Below, piece after piece: positions 8,781 through 17,246 of a DNA stretch of 64,000 nucleotides. The stretch covers positions 62,001 through 126,000 of the forward strand of contig CADBBH010000001.1 of the NCBI GenBank assembly GCA_902792905.1. Direction: 5' to 3'. This DNA comes from Oscillospiraceae bacterium. GTDB lineage: Bacteria; Bacillota; Clostridia; Oscillospirales; Acutalibacteraceae. Position 1 is the stretch's first letter; each line of letters begins with the position of its first letter. A model generated the notes under the pieces. That model searched no databases, was not told the origin of the DNA, and worked only from the letters and a program-made list of their open reading frames with translations. Made by a program: the position numbers and the translations under genes.

Positions 8781-8800
8781 GCAATTTGAGGTGTTGCTGA

Positions 8801-9562
8801 ATGTCCATATTAGACAAATTATTCCCAAAAAAGCCGGATGACTGGGAATGCCCCGAACTTCAATACGGCTTCACGGTCTGCCATCACGCGGGCGCACTCA
8901 AGCAGAAGCCGAATTCGCTCGAGGGAGTAAGCTATTCGATTTATCACGGCGCAAAGTGCATCGAACTCGATGTTTCTTTCAGGCCCGACGGCACTCCGGT
9001 TATTATTCATAATTCCGCTCCGACTATGAAGCAGGGCGAATCGCTTGACATGGCGTTCAAAATCATCGCAGGCAGCAGAAAATGCAAGATTAATCTCGAC
9101 CTTAAATCGACCGCCAATCTTCCCGCTATAGATGAAATGATTCACGAATACAATCTCAAGGACCGCGCATTCTATACAGGCGTAGGTGAGGGCTGGATAG
9201 AGAAGGTAAAATCAACCTCAATTATCCCCTTCTATCTCAATCACGAGATTACGGAGGAAGAGGCGAAAGACAGAGATGTGGGTAAGGCGCTGGTCGAGAA
9301 AGTCAAGGCAATGGGCGCGATTGGCGTCAATTCACCCTACGGAAACTGTTCAAAGCAGCTCTGCGATATGATGCACAGGCGCGACCTTTATGTTTCAATC
9401 TGGACCGTCAACCGCATTGACCAGACTAAGGAGCTCCTCAGCTACGGGGTTGACAACATAACCTCGATGAAACCAGATATTCTCGAGCATCTTATCTTCG
9501 GCGAGGATGAATACGCAAATATAAGCGTGTTCCGCGATGATAACTACGATGACGATGACTGA
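8801..9562 (+). CDS. Glycerophosphodiester phosphodiesterase family protein
   Basis: The GDPD fold is recognisable from the N-terminal CHHAG (for the usual HRG), NSLEG, IELDVSFRPDGTPVIIHN (metal-binding Glu/Asp then the second catalytic His) and the C-terminal VSIWTVN (for the usual WTVN). There is no signal peptide, so it should act on glycerophosphodiesters in the cytosol, giving glycerol-3-phosphate and an alcohol. At 253 residues it has the usual single-domain length. The Arg of HRG is changed to His-Ala here, a small departure. It is followed by a strong bidirectional terminator. Confidence 0.9.
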   Translation: MSILDKLFPKKPDDWECPELQYGFTVCHHAGALKQKPNSLEGVSYSIYHGAKCIELDVSFRPDGTPVIIHNSAPTMKQGESLDMAFKIIAGSRKCKINLDLKSTANLPAIDEMIHEYNLKDRAFYTGVGEGWIEKVKSTSIIPFYLNHEITEEEAKDRDVGKALVEKVKAMGAIGVNSPYGNCSKQLCDMMHRRDLYVSIWTVNRIDQTKELLSYGVDNITSMKPDILEHLIFGEDEYANISVFRDDNYDDDD

Positions 9563-9565
9563 TAA

Positions 9566-9597
9566 AAGAAGCACAGCCTCTAAAGCTGTGCTTCTTA
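9566..9597. terminator. Bidirectional terminator
   Basis: Perfect 12-bp stem AAGAAGCACAGC (9566-9577) / GCTGTGCTTCTT (9585-9596) with a 7-nt loop, between convergent genes. Confidence 0.88.
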
Positions 9598-9605
9598 ATT
9601 TATAT

Positions 9606-11201
9606 TTATTCTTTATTTCTCAGGAATTCAAGATACTCATCATAGGTCATCTTCTTATCAAAATGGTGGCCCGTGGTGATATCTATGATTCTGTCAGCAA
9701 CGGTCTGTACAAACTGATGATCGTGAGAGGTAAAGAGAATCGTTTGCGGGTACTTAATGAGACCGTCATTGAGAGACGCGATTGATTCAAGATCGAGGTG
9801 GTTCGTCGGCTCATCGAAAATGAGAACATTTGCTCCCGAGAGCATCATTTTGCAGAGCATACAGCGAACTCTCTCTCCGCCCGAAAGCACCTTTGCTTTC
9901 TTGAGAGCTTCATCTCCGGAGAACATCATTCTGCCGAGCCAGCTCCTGACATCACTTTCGAACACAAGATCGGAATAGCCGCGCAGCCAGTCGATAAGAT
10001 TATCCTCCACTCCGTCAAAGAAAGCTGAGTTATCCGAAGGAAAATAGGACTGTGATGTGGTGACACCCCACTTGATTGTTCCCTCATCAGGTTCGAGCTC
10101 GCCTGCGAGTATCTTAAACAAAGTGGTTTTTGCAACGGCATCGGTACCGACAAAAGCGACTTTTTCGCAGGGCAGAATCGTGAACGATACATCATCGAGC
10201 ACCTTACGGTCGCCTATTGCTTTTGAAATACCCGTAACAGTCAGCACATCATTGCCGACCTCTCTGTCCGGCTTGAAGCTGACAAACGGAAAGCGTCTTG
10301 AGGAGACGGGCATATCTGTTAAATCCAGACTTTCAAGCAATCTCTTTCTGCTCGTTGCCTGCCTTGATTTAGAGGCGTTTGCGGAGAAACGTTCGATGAA
10401 TTTTTTCAGTTCCTCTGCCTTTGCCTCGTTCTTTTTATTCTGCTCCTTGAGCTGGCGCTGGCGAATCTGGGTATATTCATACCAGAAATCGTAGTTGCCG
10501 GCATAGAGCGTGATTTTGCCGTAATCAATATCCGCGATATGGGTGCAGATCATATTCAGAAAATGGCGGTCATGCGAAACGACGATAATAGTTGACTCAA
10601 GATCCATCAGAAATTCCTCAAGCCAGGTAATTGCCTCAATATCAAGGTGGTTCGTCGGCTCGTCCATAAGAAGTATATCGGGATTTCCGAAAAGTGCCTG
10701 AGCGAGCAGAACTTTGACCTTGAGGTCGTTCGGCAGCTCGTTCATCATCTTATAATGCCATTCGTTTGTGACTCCGAGACCGTTGAGAAGAATCTCTGCA
10801 TCGCTTTCGGCGCTCCAGCCGCCCATCTCGGCAAATTCCTCTTCGAGTTCGCTTACACGGATGCCGTCTTCCTGCGAAAAATCCTCTTTCGCATAGATGG
10901 CGTCTTTTTCATCCATAATATCGCAGAGATGCTTGTTGCCGAGCAATACCGTGCGGATAACCTCGCAGTCATCAAACGCAAAGTGATCCTGACGCAGGAC
11001 GGAGATTCTCTCGCCGGGTGTAACGATTACCTTGCCGCCGGTCGGCTCAAGTTCGCCTGAGAGAATTTTGAGAAAAGTCGATTTACCCGCGCCGTTGGCG
11101 CCTATAAGTCCGTAGCAGTTGCCGCGGGTGAAAGTAATATCCGCGTGCTTGAAAAGTGCTTTGCCTGAATATGATAATTCTACATCCTGAGTTGCAATCA
11201 T
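9606..11201 (-). CDS. ABC-F family ATPase (YkpA/YbiT-like)
   Basis: Two ABC ATPase domains sit in one 531-residue chain without membrane segments, the ABC-F layout; these proteins act on ribosomes. Walker A of domain 1 is GANGAGKS (about 34-41); domain 2 has the reduced GTDAVAKTT, as I recall for the YkpA/YbiT branch. The domain 1 signature is also degenerate (LPNDLKVKV) while domain 2 has LSGGE; both keep DEPTNHLD. The linker region (about 240-275) is rich in Lys, Glu and Gln. It begins 10 nt after rnfB, so it is likely co-transcribed with the rnf operon. A link to Rnf function is not obvious. Confidence 0.93.
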   Translation of the reverse strand: MIATQDVELSYSGKALFKHADITFTRGNCYGLIGANGAGKSTFLKILSGELEPTGGKVIVTPGERISVLRQDHFAFDDCEVIRTVLLGNKHLCDIMDEKDAIYAKEDFSQEDGIRVSELEEEFAEMGGWSAESDAEILLNGLGVTNEWHYKMMNELPNDLKVKVLLAQALFGNPDILLMDEPTNHLDIEAITWLEEFLMDLESTIIVVSHDRHFLNMICTHIADIDYGKITLYAGNYDFWYEYTQIRQRQLKEQNKKNEAKAEELKKFIERFSANASKSRQATSRKRLLESLDLTDMPVSSRRFPFVSFKPDREVGNDVLTVTGISKAIGDRKVLDDVSFTILPCEKVAFVGTDAVAKTTLFKILAGELEPDEGTIKWGVTTSQSYFPSDNSAFFDGVEDNLIDWLRGYSDLVFESDVRSWLGRMMFSGDEALKKAKVLSGGERVRCMLCKMMLSGANVLIFDEPTNHLDLESIASLNDGLIKYPQTILFTSHDHQFVQTVADRIIDITTGHHFDKKMTYDEYLEFLRNKE

Positions 11202-11211
11202 AGTTTAATCC

Positions 11212-12027
11212 TTATTTTTTTGTTAAAGTAACGAGATCAATAGCTCCGACGGGGCAAGCGGCGTGGCAGGCTCCGCAGCCGATACATTTTTCATAATCGA
11301 CTTTCGCGCAGAATCTGTCAATCGTAATCGCCTCGCTCGGGCAGGCCTTGACGCATTTCATACAGCCGATACAGCCGGCGGTGCATTCCTTACGGGTCTG
11401 GGCGCCCTTGTCGTGGTTCTTGCAGAGAACCGCCGCCTCCGTCTCTTCAAGAGGAAGCATTTCGATAAGGCCCTTCGGGCAGGTCTTGACGCACATTTTG
11501 CATGCTTTGCACTTATGGGGATCGATTCTCGCTATTCCGTCGCAAATCTGAATTGCTTCATATTCGCAGACAGCCATACAGTCGCCGAAACCGACGCATC
11601 CGTAGATACATTCCTTGGGACCGCCGAAAACGAGCGATGCCATTTTACAGTTTTTGACGCCCTGATACTCGAGTTTCACCTGAGCGTTTCCGTTATGACC
11701 CCTGCAGAGAACAATCGCAGCCATGGGCTTAACGGTTCCCGCTTCTACGCCGAGAATTTCGCTGATTGCCTTCGCGGCTTCATTTCCGCCGGGATTGCAG
11801 AGCGCGGTCTCGGTTGTTTCGCCCTTTGAAAGAGCTGAGGCATAGCCGTCGCAGCCCGAAAATCCGCAGGCACCGCAGTTTGCACCGGGAAGACACTCTC
11901 TGATTTTTTCTGCCTTTTCGTCAACGGGAACGGCAAATACTTTTGATGCTATTGAAAGGAGAAGGGCGGCGAGAGCGCCTGTTACCGCAACTATTGCGAC
12001 GGCGATAATTATAAGTTTATAATCCAT
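11212..12027 (-). CDS. rnfB: Rnf complex iron-sulfur subunit RnfB
   Basis: RnfB takes electrons from reduced ferredoxin into the Rnf complex. Residues 5-30 form the membrane anchor. The special 4Fe-4S domain CLPGANCGACGFSGC follows at about residues 44-58. Further motifs are a C-rich group ending GDCMAVC and three CxxCxxCxxxCP ferredoxin motifs (CKACKMCVKTCP, CIGCMKCVKACP, CIGCGACHAACP). The length of 271 fits clostridial RnfB. It is the last rnf gene (order C-D-G-E-A-B), starting 15 nt after rnfA. Confidence 0.97.
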   Translation of the reverse strand: MDYKLIIIAVAIVAVTGALAALLLSIASKVFAVPVDEKAEKIRECLPGANCGACGFSGCDGYASALSKGETTETALCNPGGNEAAKAISEILGVEAGTVKPMAAIVLCRGHNGNAQVKLEYQGVKNCKMASLVFGGPKECIYGCVGFGDCMAVCEYEAIQICDGIARIDPHKCKACKMCVKTCPKGLIEMLPLEETEAAVLCKNHDKGAQTRKECTAGCIGCMKCVKACPSEAITIDRFCAKVDYEKCIGCGACHAACPVGAIDLVTLTKK

Positions 12028-12042
12028 ATTCTACCGCCTTTC

Positions 12043-12639
12043 TCATGAGAATAATCCGAATATGCCGTCAACTACGCCTGAGAAGCCCTGGAATGAGAGC
12101 GAGACGAGAGCCGCAGCTATCAGAGTGATTGGAAGGCCTTTGAGCGCTTTGGGAATATCGCATCCCTCAAGGCGCTCACGAACACCGGCGAACATTATCA
12201 TCGCTACCATAAATCCGGCACCGCCGCCGATTGAGTTAATCATCGATTCGGCAAAGTTGTAGCCGTTGTCAACATTTAGAAGGACAACGCCGAGCACAGC
12301 GCAGTTTGTGGTGATAAGCGGCAGATAAATACCAAGCGCCTCATAGAGCGAGGGGATGAATTTCTTGAGCACTATCTCAACGAACTGAACGAGAGCGGCA
12401 ATAACAAGGATAAACACTATTGTCTGCAGATAGTCAAGTCCGTTTTTCTCAAGCAGATACTTATTTATAGGGAAGGTAACAGCAGTGGCAAGGGCCATAA
12501 CGAAGATAACCGCAGTGCTCATACCGATTGCTGTCTTGAGTTTCTTCGATACGCCGAGGAAGGGGCAGATACCGAGAAATTTACAGAGAATGAAGTTCTC
12601 AGTGAGGATAGCTGTCAGAAAAATACCGGCAAGTTTCAT
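12043..12639 (-). CDS. rnfA: Rnf complex membrane subunit RnfA
   Basis: This integral membrane subunit has six predicted helices and includes the RnfA/E signatures ILTENFILCKFLGICPFLG (residues 10-28) and ITTNCAVLGV (about 108-117). The two cysteines of these half-channel motifs bind an Fe-S cluster shared with RnfE in the membrane. The length of 198 is normal. Its ATG overlaps the rnfE stop by 4 nt (ATGA), so the pair is translationally coupled. Confidence 0.97.
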   Translation of the reverse strand: MKLAGIFLTAILTENFILCKFLGICPFLGVSKKLKTAIGMSTAVIFVMALATAVTFPINKYLLEKNGLDYLQTIVFILVIAALVQFVEIVLKKFIPSLYEALGIYLPLITTNCAVLGVVLLNVDNGYNFAESMINSIGGGAGFMVAMIMFAGVRERLEGCDIPKALKGLPITLIAAALVSLSFQGFSGVVDGIFGLFS

Positions 12640-13406
12640 ACGGCGCTCTCCTCCTTTTCATTCTCTTTTGCAGGTGCGGTTTCGCATTTTTCATCCTTTT
12701 TGACAAGCGCACAGGATGCCGCCATCGGGCATGCGGCGCAACCGCTGAGCTCCGCTTTAGGCTTGCCCTGATGCTCGGCGATTCTGTTTGCTGCCGCCAT
12801 AACAAGACCGAATACAAGGAAACCGCCCGGAGCCATTGTCAGCATTGCTATCGGCTGCTTGAGAAGAGTGAAGCCGGTGAAACTCGTGACTCCGAAAAGT
12901 TTTGTGAGAGAATCGATGCTGTCAAGGAATGTACCTGCACCGAGAATCTCACGGATTGTCGCCATAACTATCAAGGCGAAGGTAAATCCGATACCCATTC
13001 CGAGTCCGTCAAGGAATGAAGCGGGAACGGAATTCTTGCCTGCGAAAGCTTCCGCTCTGCCGAGGATGATACAGTTGACGACTATCAGAGGAAGATAGAC
13101 GCCGAGAGCGTCATTGAGCGCAGGGACAAACGCTTTGACAAGCATCTGAACTATTGTAACAAACGAAGCGATAACAACTATATATGCGGGAATTCTGATT
13201 TTGGAAGGAATAACCTTTCTCAGAAGCGAGATAACGACATTGGAGCAGACGAGAACGAGAGTCGCCGCAATACCCATGCCTATTGAATTGGTGACCGATA
13301 CGGAAACCGCAAGTGTCGGGCAGGTTCCGAGCACAAGGCGCAGAACGGGGTTCTCTTTTATCAGGCCCTTGCTGAATTCCTTCGCGAGTGATTTATTCTC
13401 AGCCAT
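12636..13406 (-). CDS. rnfE: Rnf complex membrane subunit RnfE, with extra Cys-containing tail
   Basis: RnfE is the homologue and partner of RnfA, with six helices and the signatures PVLRLVLGTCPTLAV (about 17-31) and IVVNCIILGRAEA (about 107-119). The core ends near residue 212. About 44 more residues follow: GCAACPMAASC, another Cys, and a charged Glu/Lys-rich end. That tail is longer than in well-studied RnfE proteins, and its CxxC...C pattern could hold a metal. It overlaps rnfG at its 5' end by 8 nt and rnfA at its 3' end by 4 nt. Confidence 0.96.
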   Translation of the reverse strand: MAENKSLAKEFSKGLIKENPVLRLVLGTCPTLAVSVSVTNSIGMGIAATLVLVCSNVVISLLRKVIPSKIRIPAYIVVIASFVTIVQMLVKAFVPALNDALGVYLPLIVVNCIILGRAEAFAGKNSVPASFLDGLGMGIGFTFALIVMATIREILGAGTFLDSIDSLTKLFGVTSFTGFTLLKQPIAMLTMAPGGFLVFGLVMAAANRIAEHQGKPKAELSGCAACPMAASCALVKKDEKCETAPAKENEKEESAV

Positions 13407-13968
13407 TTGCGCTCACCTCCCCTTTGATATTCGAATAACAGATAAGAGCGTTGTTGACGGCATCGGTTATGCCGGTGGAAGTCTTGGTAGCGCCCGAAAC
13501 GGCATCTATCTGACCGCCCTTTACCTTTAGTGCGGCAGAGCCGCTGATTCCGAAGAACTGACCGAGGAAGCTCTCGTTCGTTTTCAGCTTCATACCGATA
13601 CTCGGAGTTTCATCAATTGAAAGAAAGCTGAGTTTCTGAACAGCGCCTTCCTTATTAATGCCTACCATAAGCTTGATTTCGCCGTTGTATCCGCCTTTGC
13701 CGGCAGCTGTTACGGCATAGCCGATGACGTTGCCCGAGGCATCCTTAGCCTCGGCCCAGGAGCAGCCGGATTCAGCATCCTCTGTGATTTTTCCGAATTC
13801 CGCGGCGTCGGGCAGGACCTCCTGCATTGCCTCCTGTGTCTGCTGCTTCTCTATCTCGGCGATTCTGGGAGCGGTGACTCCGTTTGTAAGGCCGAGCAGA
13901 GCGGCGGCAACAAGGCAGATAAGGAAAAGAGTCAGCGTCGGGACTACATAATCTTTAATGCTTTTCAT
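13399..13968 (-). CDS. rnfG: Rnf complex flavoprotein subunit RnfG
   Basis: One N-terminal membrane helix (about residues 11-30) anchors an extracytoplasmic FMN-binding domain. The covalent flavinylation motif DAVSGATKT lies near residues 158-166; the Thr of SGAT receives FMN from the ApbE transferase encoded at the head of this operon. The length of 189 is normal for RnfG. It overlaps rnfD by 4 nt upstream and rnfE by 8 nt downstream. Confidence 0.97.
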   Translation of the reverse strand: MKSIKDYVVPTLTLFLICLVAAALLGLTNGVTAPRIAEIEKQQTQEAMQEVLPDAAEFGKITEDAESGCSWAEAKDASGNVIGYAVTAAGKGGYNGEIKLMVGINKEGAVQKLSFLSIDETPSIGMKLKTNESFLGQFFGISGSAALKVKGGQIDAVSGATKTSTGITDAVNNALICYSNIKGEVSANG

Positions 13969-14957
13969 GCCTGTGCCTCCTTCTTTTCCGCTTTCTCCTT
14001 TTTGGGAGTGCCGAAGGGTTTCGGAGTGGTGACTCTCTCAATGAGCGGAGTCAATATATTCATAATGATAATCGAATATGATACGCCCTCGGGAAGAGAA
14101 CCGAACAGGCGGATGAGACAGGTGATAAGTCCGCAGCCGATGCCGAAGATTATCTTGCCTTTTGTACTTATCGGGCTTGTGGTGTAGTCGGTCGCCATGA
14201 ATACAGCGCCGAGGAAAAGGCCACCGCTCATAAGCTGATAAGCGATATATTCTGCACCCTCGTGCTTTACAAGCATTGCGATTGCCGAAATAACGGCGAC
14301 AGTGCCGATAAACGAGAAGGGAATTGCGGGGGAAATGACTCTGTTTATAAGCAGATAGAGACATCCGAGAATGAGAGCGAGAATGCAGGTCTCACCCAGG
14401 CAACCGCCTCTGACACCCATAAACATATCCATAAGCTTCGGAAGGTCGTCGGAAACAAGCGGGGTTGCTCCCGAGAGAGCATCAACACCGCCGAGGTTCA
14501 TAAAACCGGCTCTGGGGGCAGTCCACTCGCTCATTTTGCTTGAGAATGAGAGAAGCATGAAAATTCTGCCGCCGATTGCGGGATTTACGAAGTTCTGTCC
14601 GATACCGCCGAAAAGCTGCTTAACAATTACTATAGCAAAGAAATCGCCGAGCACAACCATCCAATAGGGAATACCCGACGGAAGATTGAAAGCGAGGAGA
14701 ATGCCGGTAATAACAGCGCTCAGATCACCGATTGTGTTGCTGCGCTTGACTATGAATTTGCGGAATGCCCATTCGAACACTACGCAGGAAACAACAGAAA
14801 CGGCTGTCACAACAAGAGCACGAAGACCGAATATCACGCCCGAAGCGATAAGGGCGGGAATAAGCGCGATGATGACATCGAGCATTATGCTTCTAGTTGT
14901 CTTGCGGCTTCTCGCGTGAGGAGAGGCGCTGACATATAATTTTTTATCGTTCACCAT
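13965..14957 (-). CDS. rnfD: Rnf complex membrane subunit RnfD
   Basis: This multi-pass subunit (about nine to ten helices, 330 residues) belongs to the NqrB/RnfD family. Its covalent FMN site reads DALSGATP (about residues 161-168), matching the ApbE recognition pattern DxxSGAT. With RnfG it carries electrons through the membrane and takes part in ion pumping. The ATG lies directly after the rnfC stop, with GAGG upstream inside rnfC. Confidence 0.97.
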   Translation of the reverse strand: MVNDKKLYVSASPHARSRKTTRSIMLDVIIALIPALIASGVIFGLRALVVTAVSVVSCVVFEWAFRKFIVKRSNTIGDLSAVITGILLAFNLPSGIPYWMVVLGDFFAIVIVKQLFGGIGQNFVNPAIGGRIFMLLSFSSKMSEWTAPRAGFMNLGGVDALSGATPLVSDDLPKLMDMFMGVRGGCLGETCILALILGCLYLLINRVISPAIPFSFIGTVAVISAIAMLVKHEGAEYIAYQLMSGGLFLGAVFMATDYTTSPISTKGKIIFGIGCGLITCLIRLFGSLPEGVSYSIIIMNILTPLIERVTTPKPFGTPKKEKAEKKEAQA

Positions 14958-16304
14958 TTATTTTGACGCCTCCTCTCTGAGAATTGTCTTTGCTAGGCGC
15001 ATATACTGAACAAGCGGAACGCCCGCAGGGCAGGAATAGGCGCAGGAGCCGCATTCCATACAGACATTGACGCCGATTCTCTTGAGCGTGTCTGTATCCT
15101 TTGCCTTGGTTGCTCTGACGATATTTGTGGGAGTCAGTGAGAGCGGGCAGGCGGCGGCACAGGAGCCGCAGCGAATACAGTCAGTCTCTTTCTTTATAAA
15201 CGCATCATTTTTATCGAACGCGAGAATCGCGTTATTCTGCTTGAGTATCGGCAGATCCGTGCCGACTATGGCAAGGCCCATCATCGGTCCGCCCGTAATT
15301 ATTTTTGCGGGCTCAGTCTTGAATCCGCCGCAGAAATCGATGATTTCGCCGATATTCGTTCCGATCGGAACCCTGACGTTTTTGGGATTTGCTATCGCCG
15401 AGCCGTCAACAGTCAGCGAACGCGAAACGAGGGGCTTTCCGAATTTGAGATATCTTGAGAGATAAGACACGGAAGCGACATTCATTACGACGCATCCGAC
15501 ATCCGCGGGAAGCTTTCCCGGCGGGACCTTTCTGCCTGTCGCAGACTGAACCATCATCTTCTCAGCGCCCTGGGGATACTTTGATTTGAGCACCATGAGC
15601 TTGACGGCATCGTCATCGTTGTTATCCTTGTCGGCGATATTCTTCAGTACCTTGAACGCCTCGGGTTTGTTATCCTCCGCGGCGATTATGACATTTTTGA
15701 AGCCGAGAAGCTCCTTGAGAGTATAGACAGCGGAAATGATATTCCAGGAATTGTCGAGACACTCGCGATAGTCAACAGTAATATAGGGCTCACACTCCGC
15801 CGCATTGACGACAAGCGTATCTATTCCCTTATCCTGCGGAAAGGCAAGTTTTACGTGGGTCGGGAATCCGGCTCCGCCGAGACCTACCAGACCACTGGCA
15901 CGCACGGCTTTAAGTAAATCCTCCCTGTTTTCCACCTTGGGCGGCTCGATGCCCTCCCAAAGGCGCATTTCACCATCACTCTCGATTGTGACAGCCTTTG
16001 ATAGCGTGCCGTTAGGCAGTTTGACATCGCCGACCGCCTTGACCGTGCCTGAAACAGAAGCGTGAATAGGTGCGCTGACGAACTTGTCGGTGTCGCCTAT
16101 CAGCTGACCTACGGCTACGGTATCGCCGGGTTTTACAACCGGCTCACACGGGGCACCGATATGCATCTGCATCGGGATAACTACGGTTTCCGGTGTCGGT
16201 ATTCTCACCACTTCCATATCAGCGGTATTCTTGTGGTGATCGACCTTGACGCCGCCTCTGACTTTCTTAACGGCTGTCAGAACTCCGCCGGGGACCTTGC
16301 TCAT
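14958..16304 (-). CDS. rnfC: Rnf complex NADH-binding subunit RnfC
   Basis: RnfC is the cytoplasmic subunit where electrons reduce NAD+. The N-terminal RnfC barrel domain is followed by the flavin/NAD loop LVGLGGAGFPTHVK (about 137-150), the SLBB region, and two 4Fe-4S motifs, CIRCGSCAAACP and CMECGSCAYSCP (about 370-425). At 448 residues it has typical clostridial length. It is the first true rnf gene, 41 nt after the Gx transporter gene, with GGAGGAG before its ATG. Confidence 0.97.
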   Translation of the reverse strand: MSKVPGGVLTAVKKVRGGVKVDHHKNTADMEVVRIPTPETVVIPMQMHIGAPCEPVVKPGDTVAVGQLIGDTDKFVSAPIHASVSGTVKAVGDVKLPNGTLSKAVTIESDGEMRLWEGIEPPKVENREDLLKAVRASGLVGLGGAGFPTHVKLAFPQDKGIDTLVVNAAECEPYITVDYRECLDNSWNIISAVYTLKELLGFKNVIIAAEDNKPEAFKVLKNIADKDNNDDDAVKLMVLKSKYPQGAEKMMVQSATGRKVPPGKLPADVGCVVMNVASVSYLSRYLKFGKPLVSRSLTVDGSAIANPKNVRVPIGTNIGEIIDFCGGFKTEPAKIITGGPMMGLAIVGTDLPILKQNNAILAFDKNDAFIKKETDCIRCGSCAAACPLSLTPTNIVRATKAKDTDTLKRIGVNVCMECGSCAYSCPAGVPLVQYMRLAKTILREEASK

Positions 16305-16345
16305 ATTGATCTCCTCCCAAACTTAACTGAATTGCTTCAGAATTA

Positions 16346-16891
16346 TTAACTCTTATAGAAATATTTTCTCTGCTTCTCGAGGGCGGGCAGAATCGCTCTG
16401 AATATAAGACCTGTTGCTATACCCGTAGCAAGACCGAAAAGCGCGAGAAACGGTGCGTAATATAATGTCTTTGCGCTTCCCGTAACAAATACGGAAGCGA
16501 CAAGCTGACCGAGATTGTGACAGAGAGCAGCCGTCACGGAAACGCCGATGATGCCGAACTTTTCTCTGAAGAATCTCATAAGGATAACTGTCGCCGTGCA
16601 GGCGAGTAATCCGCCGGACAGGCTCATAACCGCCGCTGTAGCTCCCCTTGTAATAAATACAAATCCGCTTTTTACAAACGTGATTATAAAAGCCTGAGGA
16701 ACACCGAGCGAACCGGCAGCAAACATAACGATAATATTCGGAAGTCCCGGCTTCGCCCCGGGCGGCATAAACGGAATCGCGGGCAGAAGATTCTCAATAA
16801 AACTCAAAGCGAGCGCCTGTGCACAGAGAATTCCGCCGAGCGCGGTTTTAAGCGCGATATTGTTTTTTTTCATATCAGTAGGTGACGGCAT
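16346..16891 (-). CDS. Gx transporter family membrane protein (heptaprenyl diphosphate synthase component I-like)
   Basis: The motifs GAKPGLPNIIVMFAAG and SLSGGLL...GVSVTAALCHNLGQL match the small membrane family PF07456, called Gx transporter or component I of heptaprenyl diphosphate synthase. It has about five helices. I place the start at 16891, with GAGGG about 10 nt upstream inside the previous gene; an ATG at 16873 (MKKNN...) is the alternative. In clostridia this gene often sits with apbE and the NusG-II protein beside rnf genes, so a role in supply or export of a flavin or quinone-like compound is conceivable but unproven. Confidence 0.88.
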   Translation of the reverse strand: MPSPTDMKKNNIALKTALGGILCAQALALSFIENLLPAIPFMPPGAKPGLPNIIVMFAAGSLGVPQAFIITFVKSGFVFITRGATAAVMSLSGGLLACTATVILMRFFREKFGIIGVSVTAALCHNLGQLVASVFVTGSAKTLYYAPFLALFGLATGIATGLIFRAILPALEKQRKYFYKS

Positions 16892-17246
16892 CGAGTTCTG
16901 ACCCTCTGACGGTAATAACCGTCTTTTCGGGCAGACAGACTGCCGTGTCCCCCTTCCGATATAATTCCCCCTGCTTAACGCAGAGTTTGTCGGGGCAATC
17001 CGAGAATTCAAAACGAATTCTTCCGTTTTCCGCGACTATAAGCACATCGACCGTTCCCTCGGGCCTTATTTCAACGCGGTCCGTAACCTTCGATAAATCA
17101 ACACTCTCCACCGTTTTCCCGTTTACGGAAATATCGGCAGTAAGAGGCGTCTTCCCACTCCTCTGCCAAAGGATGAAGATAAGCGCCGCGAGCGCGACCG
17201 TGAGTATTATTATCAAATCTGTTTTTCTGAAAAGTTTATTTCTCAT
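16875..17246 (-). CDS. NusG domain II-containing membrane-anchored protein
   Basis: A single N-terminal helix (about residues 9-27) anchors a small beta domain of about 90 residues that matches PF07009 (NusG_II), with the conserved SDCPDKLCVKQG near the centre. The cysteine pair in DCPDKLC may be a redox or metal site outside the membrane. It is not a transcription factor despite the name. I chose ATG 17246 over an in-frame TTG at 17252. It overlaps the apbE stop by 11 nt. The position between apbE and rnf suggests an accessory role in Rnf flavin maturation or assembly. Confidence 0.9.
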   Translation of the reverse strand: MRNKLFRKTDLIIILTVALAALIFILWQRSGKTPLTADISVNGKTVESVDLSKVTDRVEIRPEGTVDVLIVAENGRIRFEFSDCPDKLCVKQGELYRKGDTAVCLPEKTVITVRGSELDAVTY

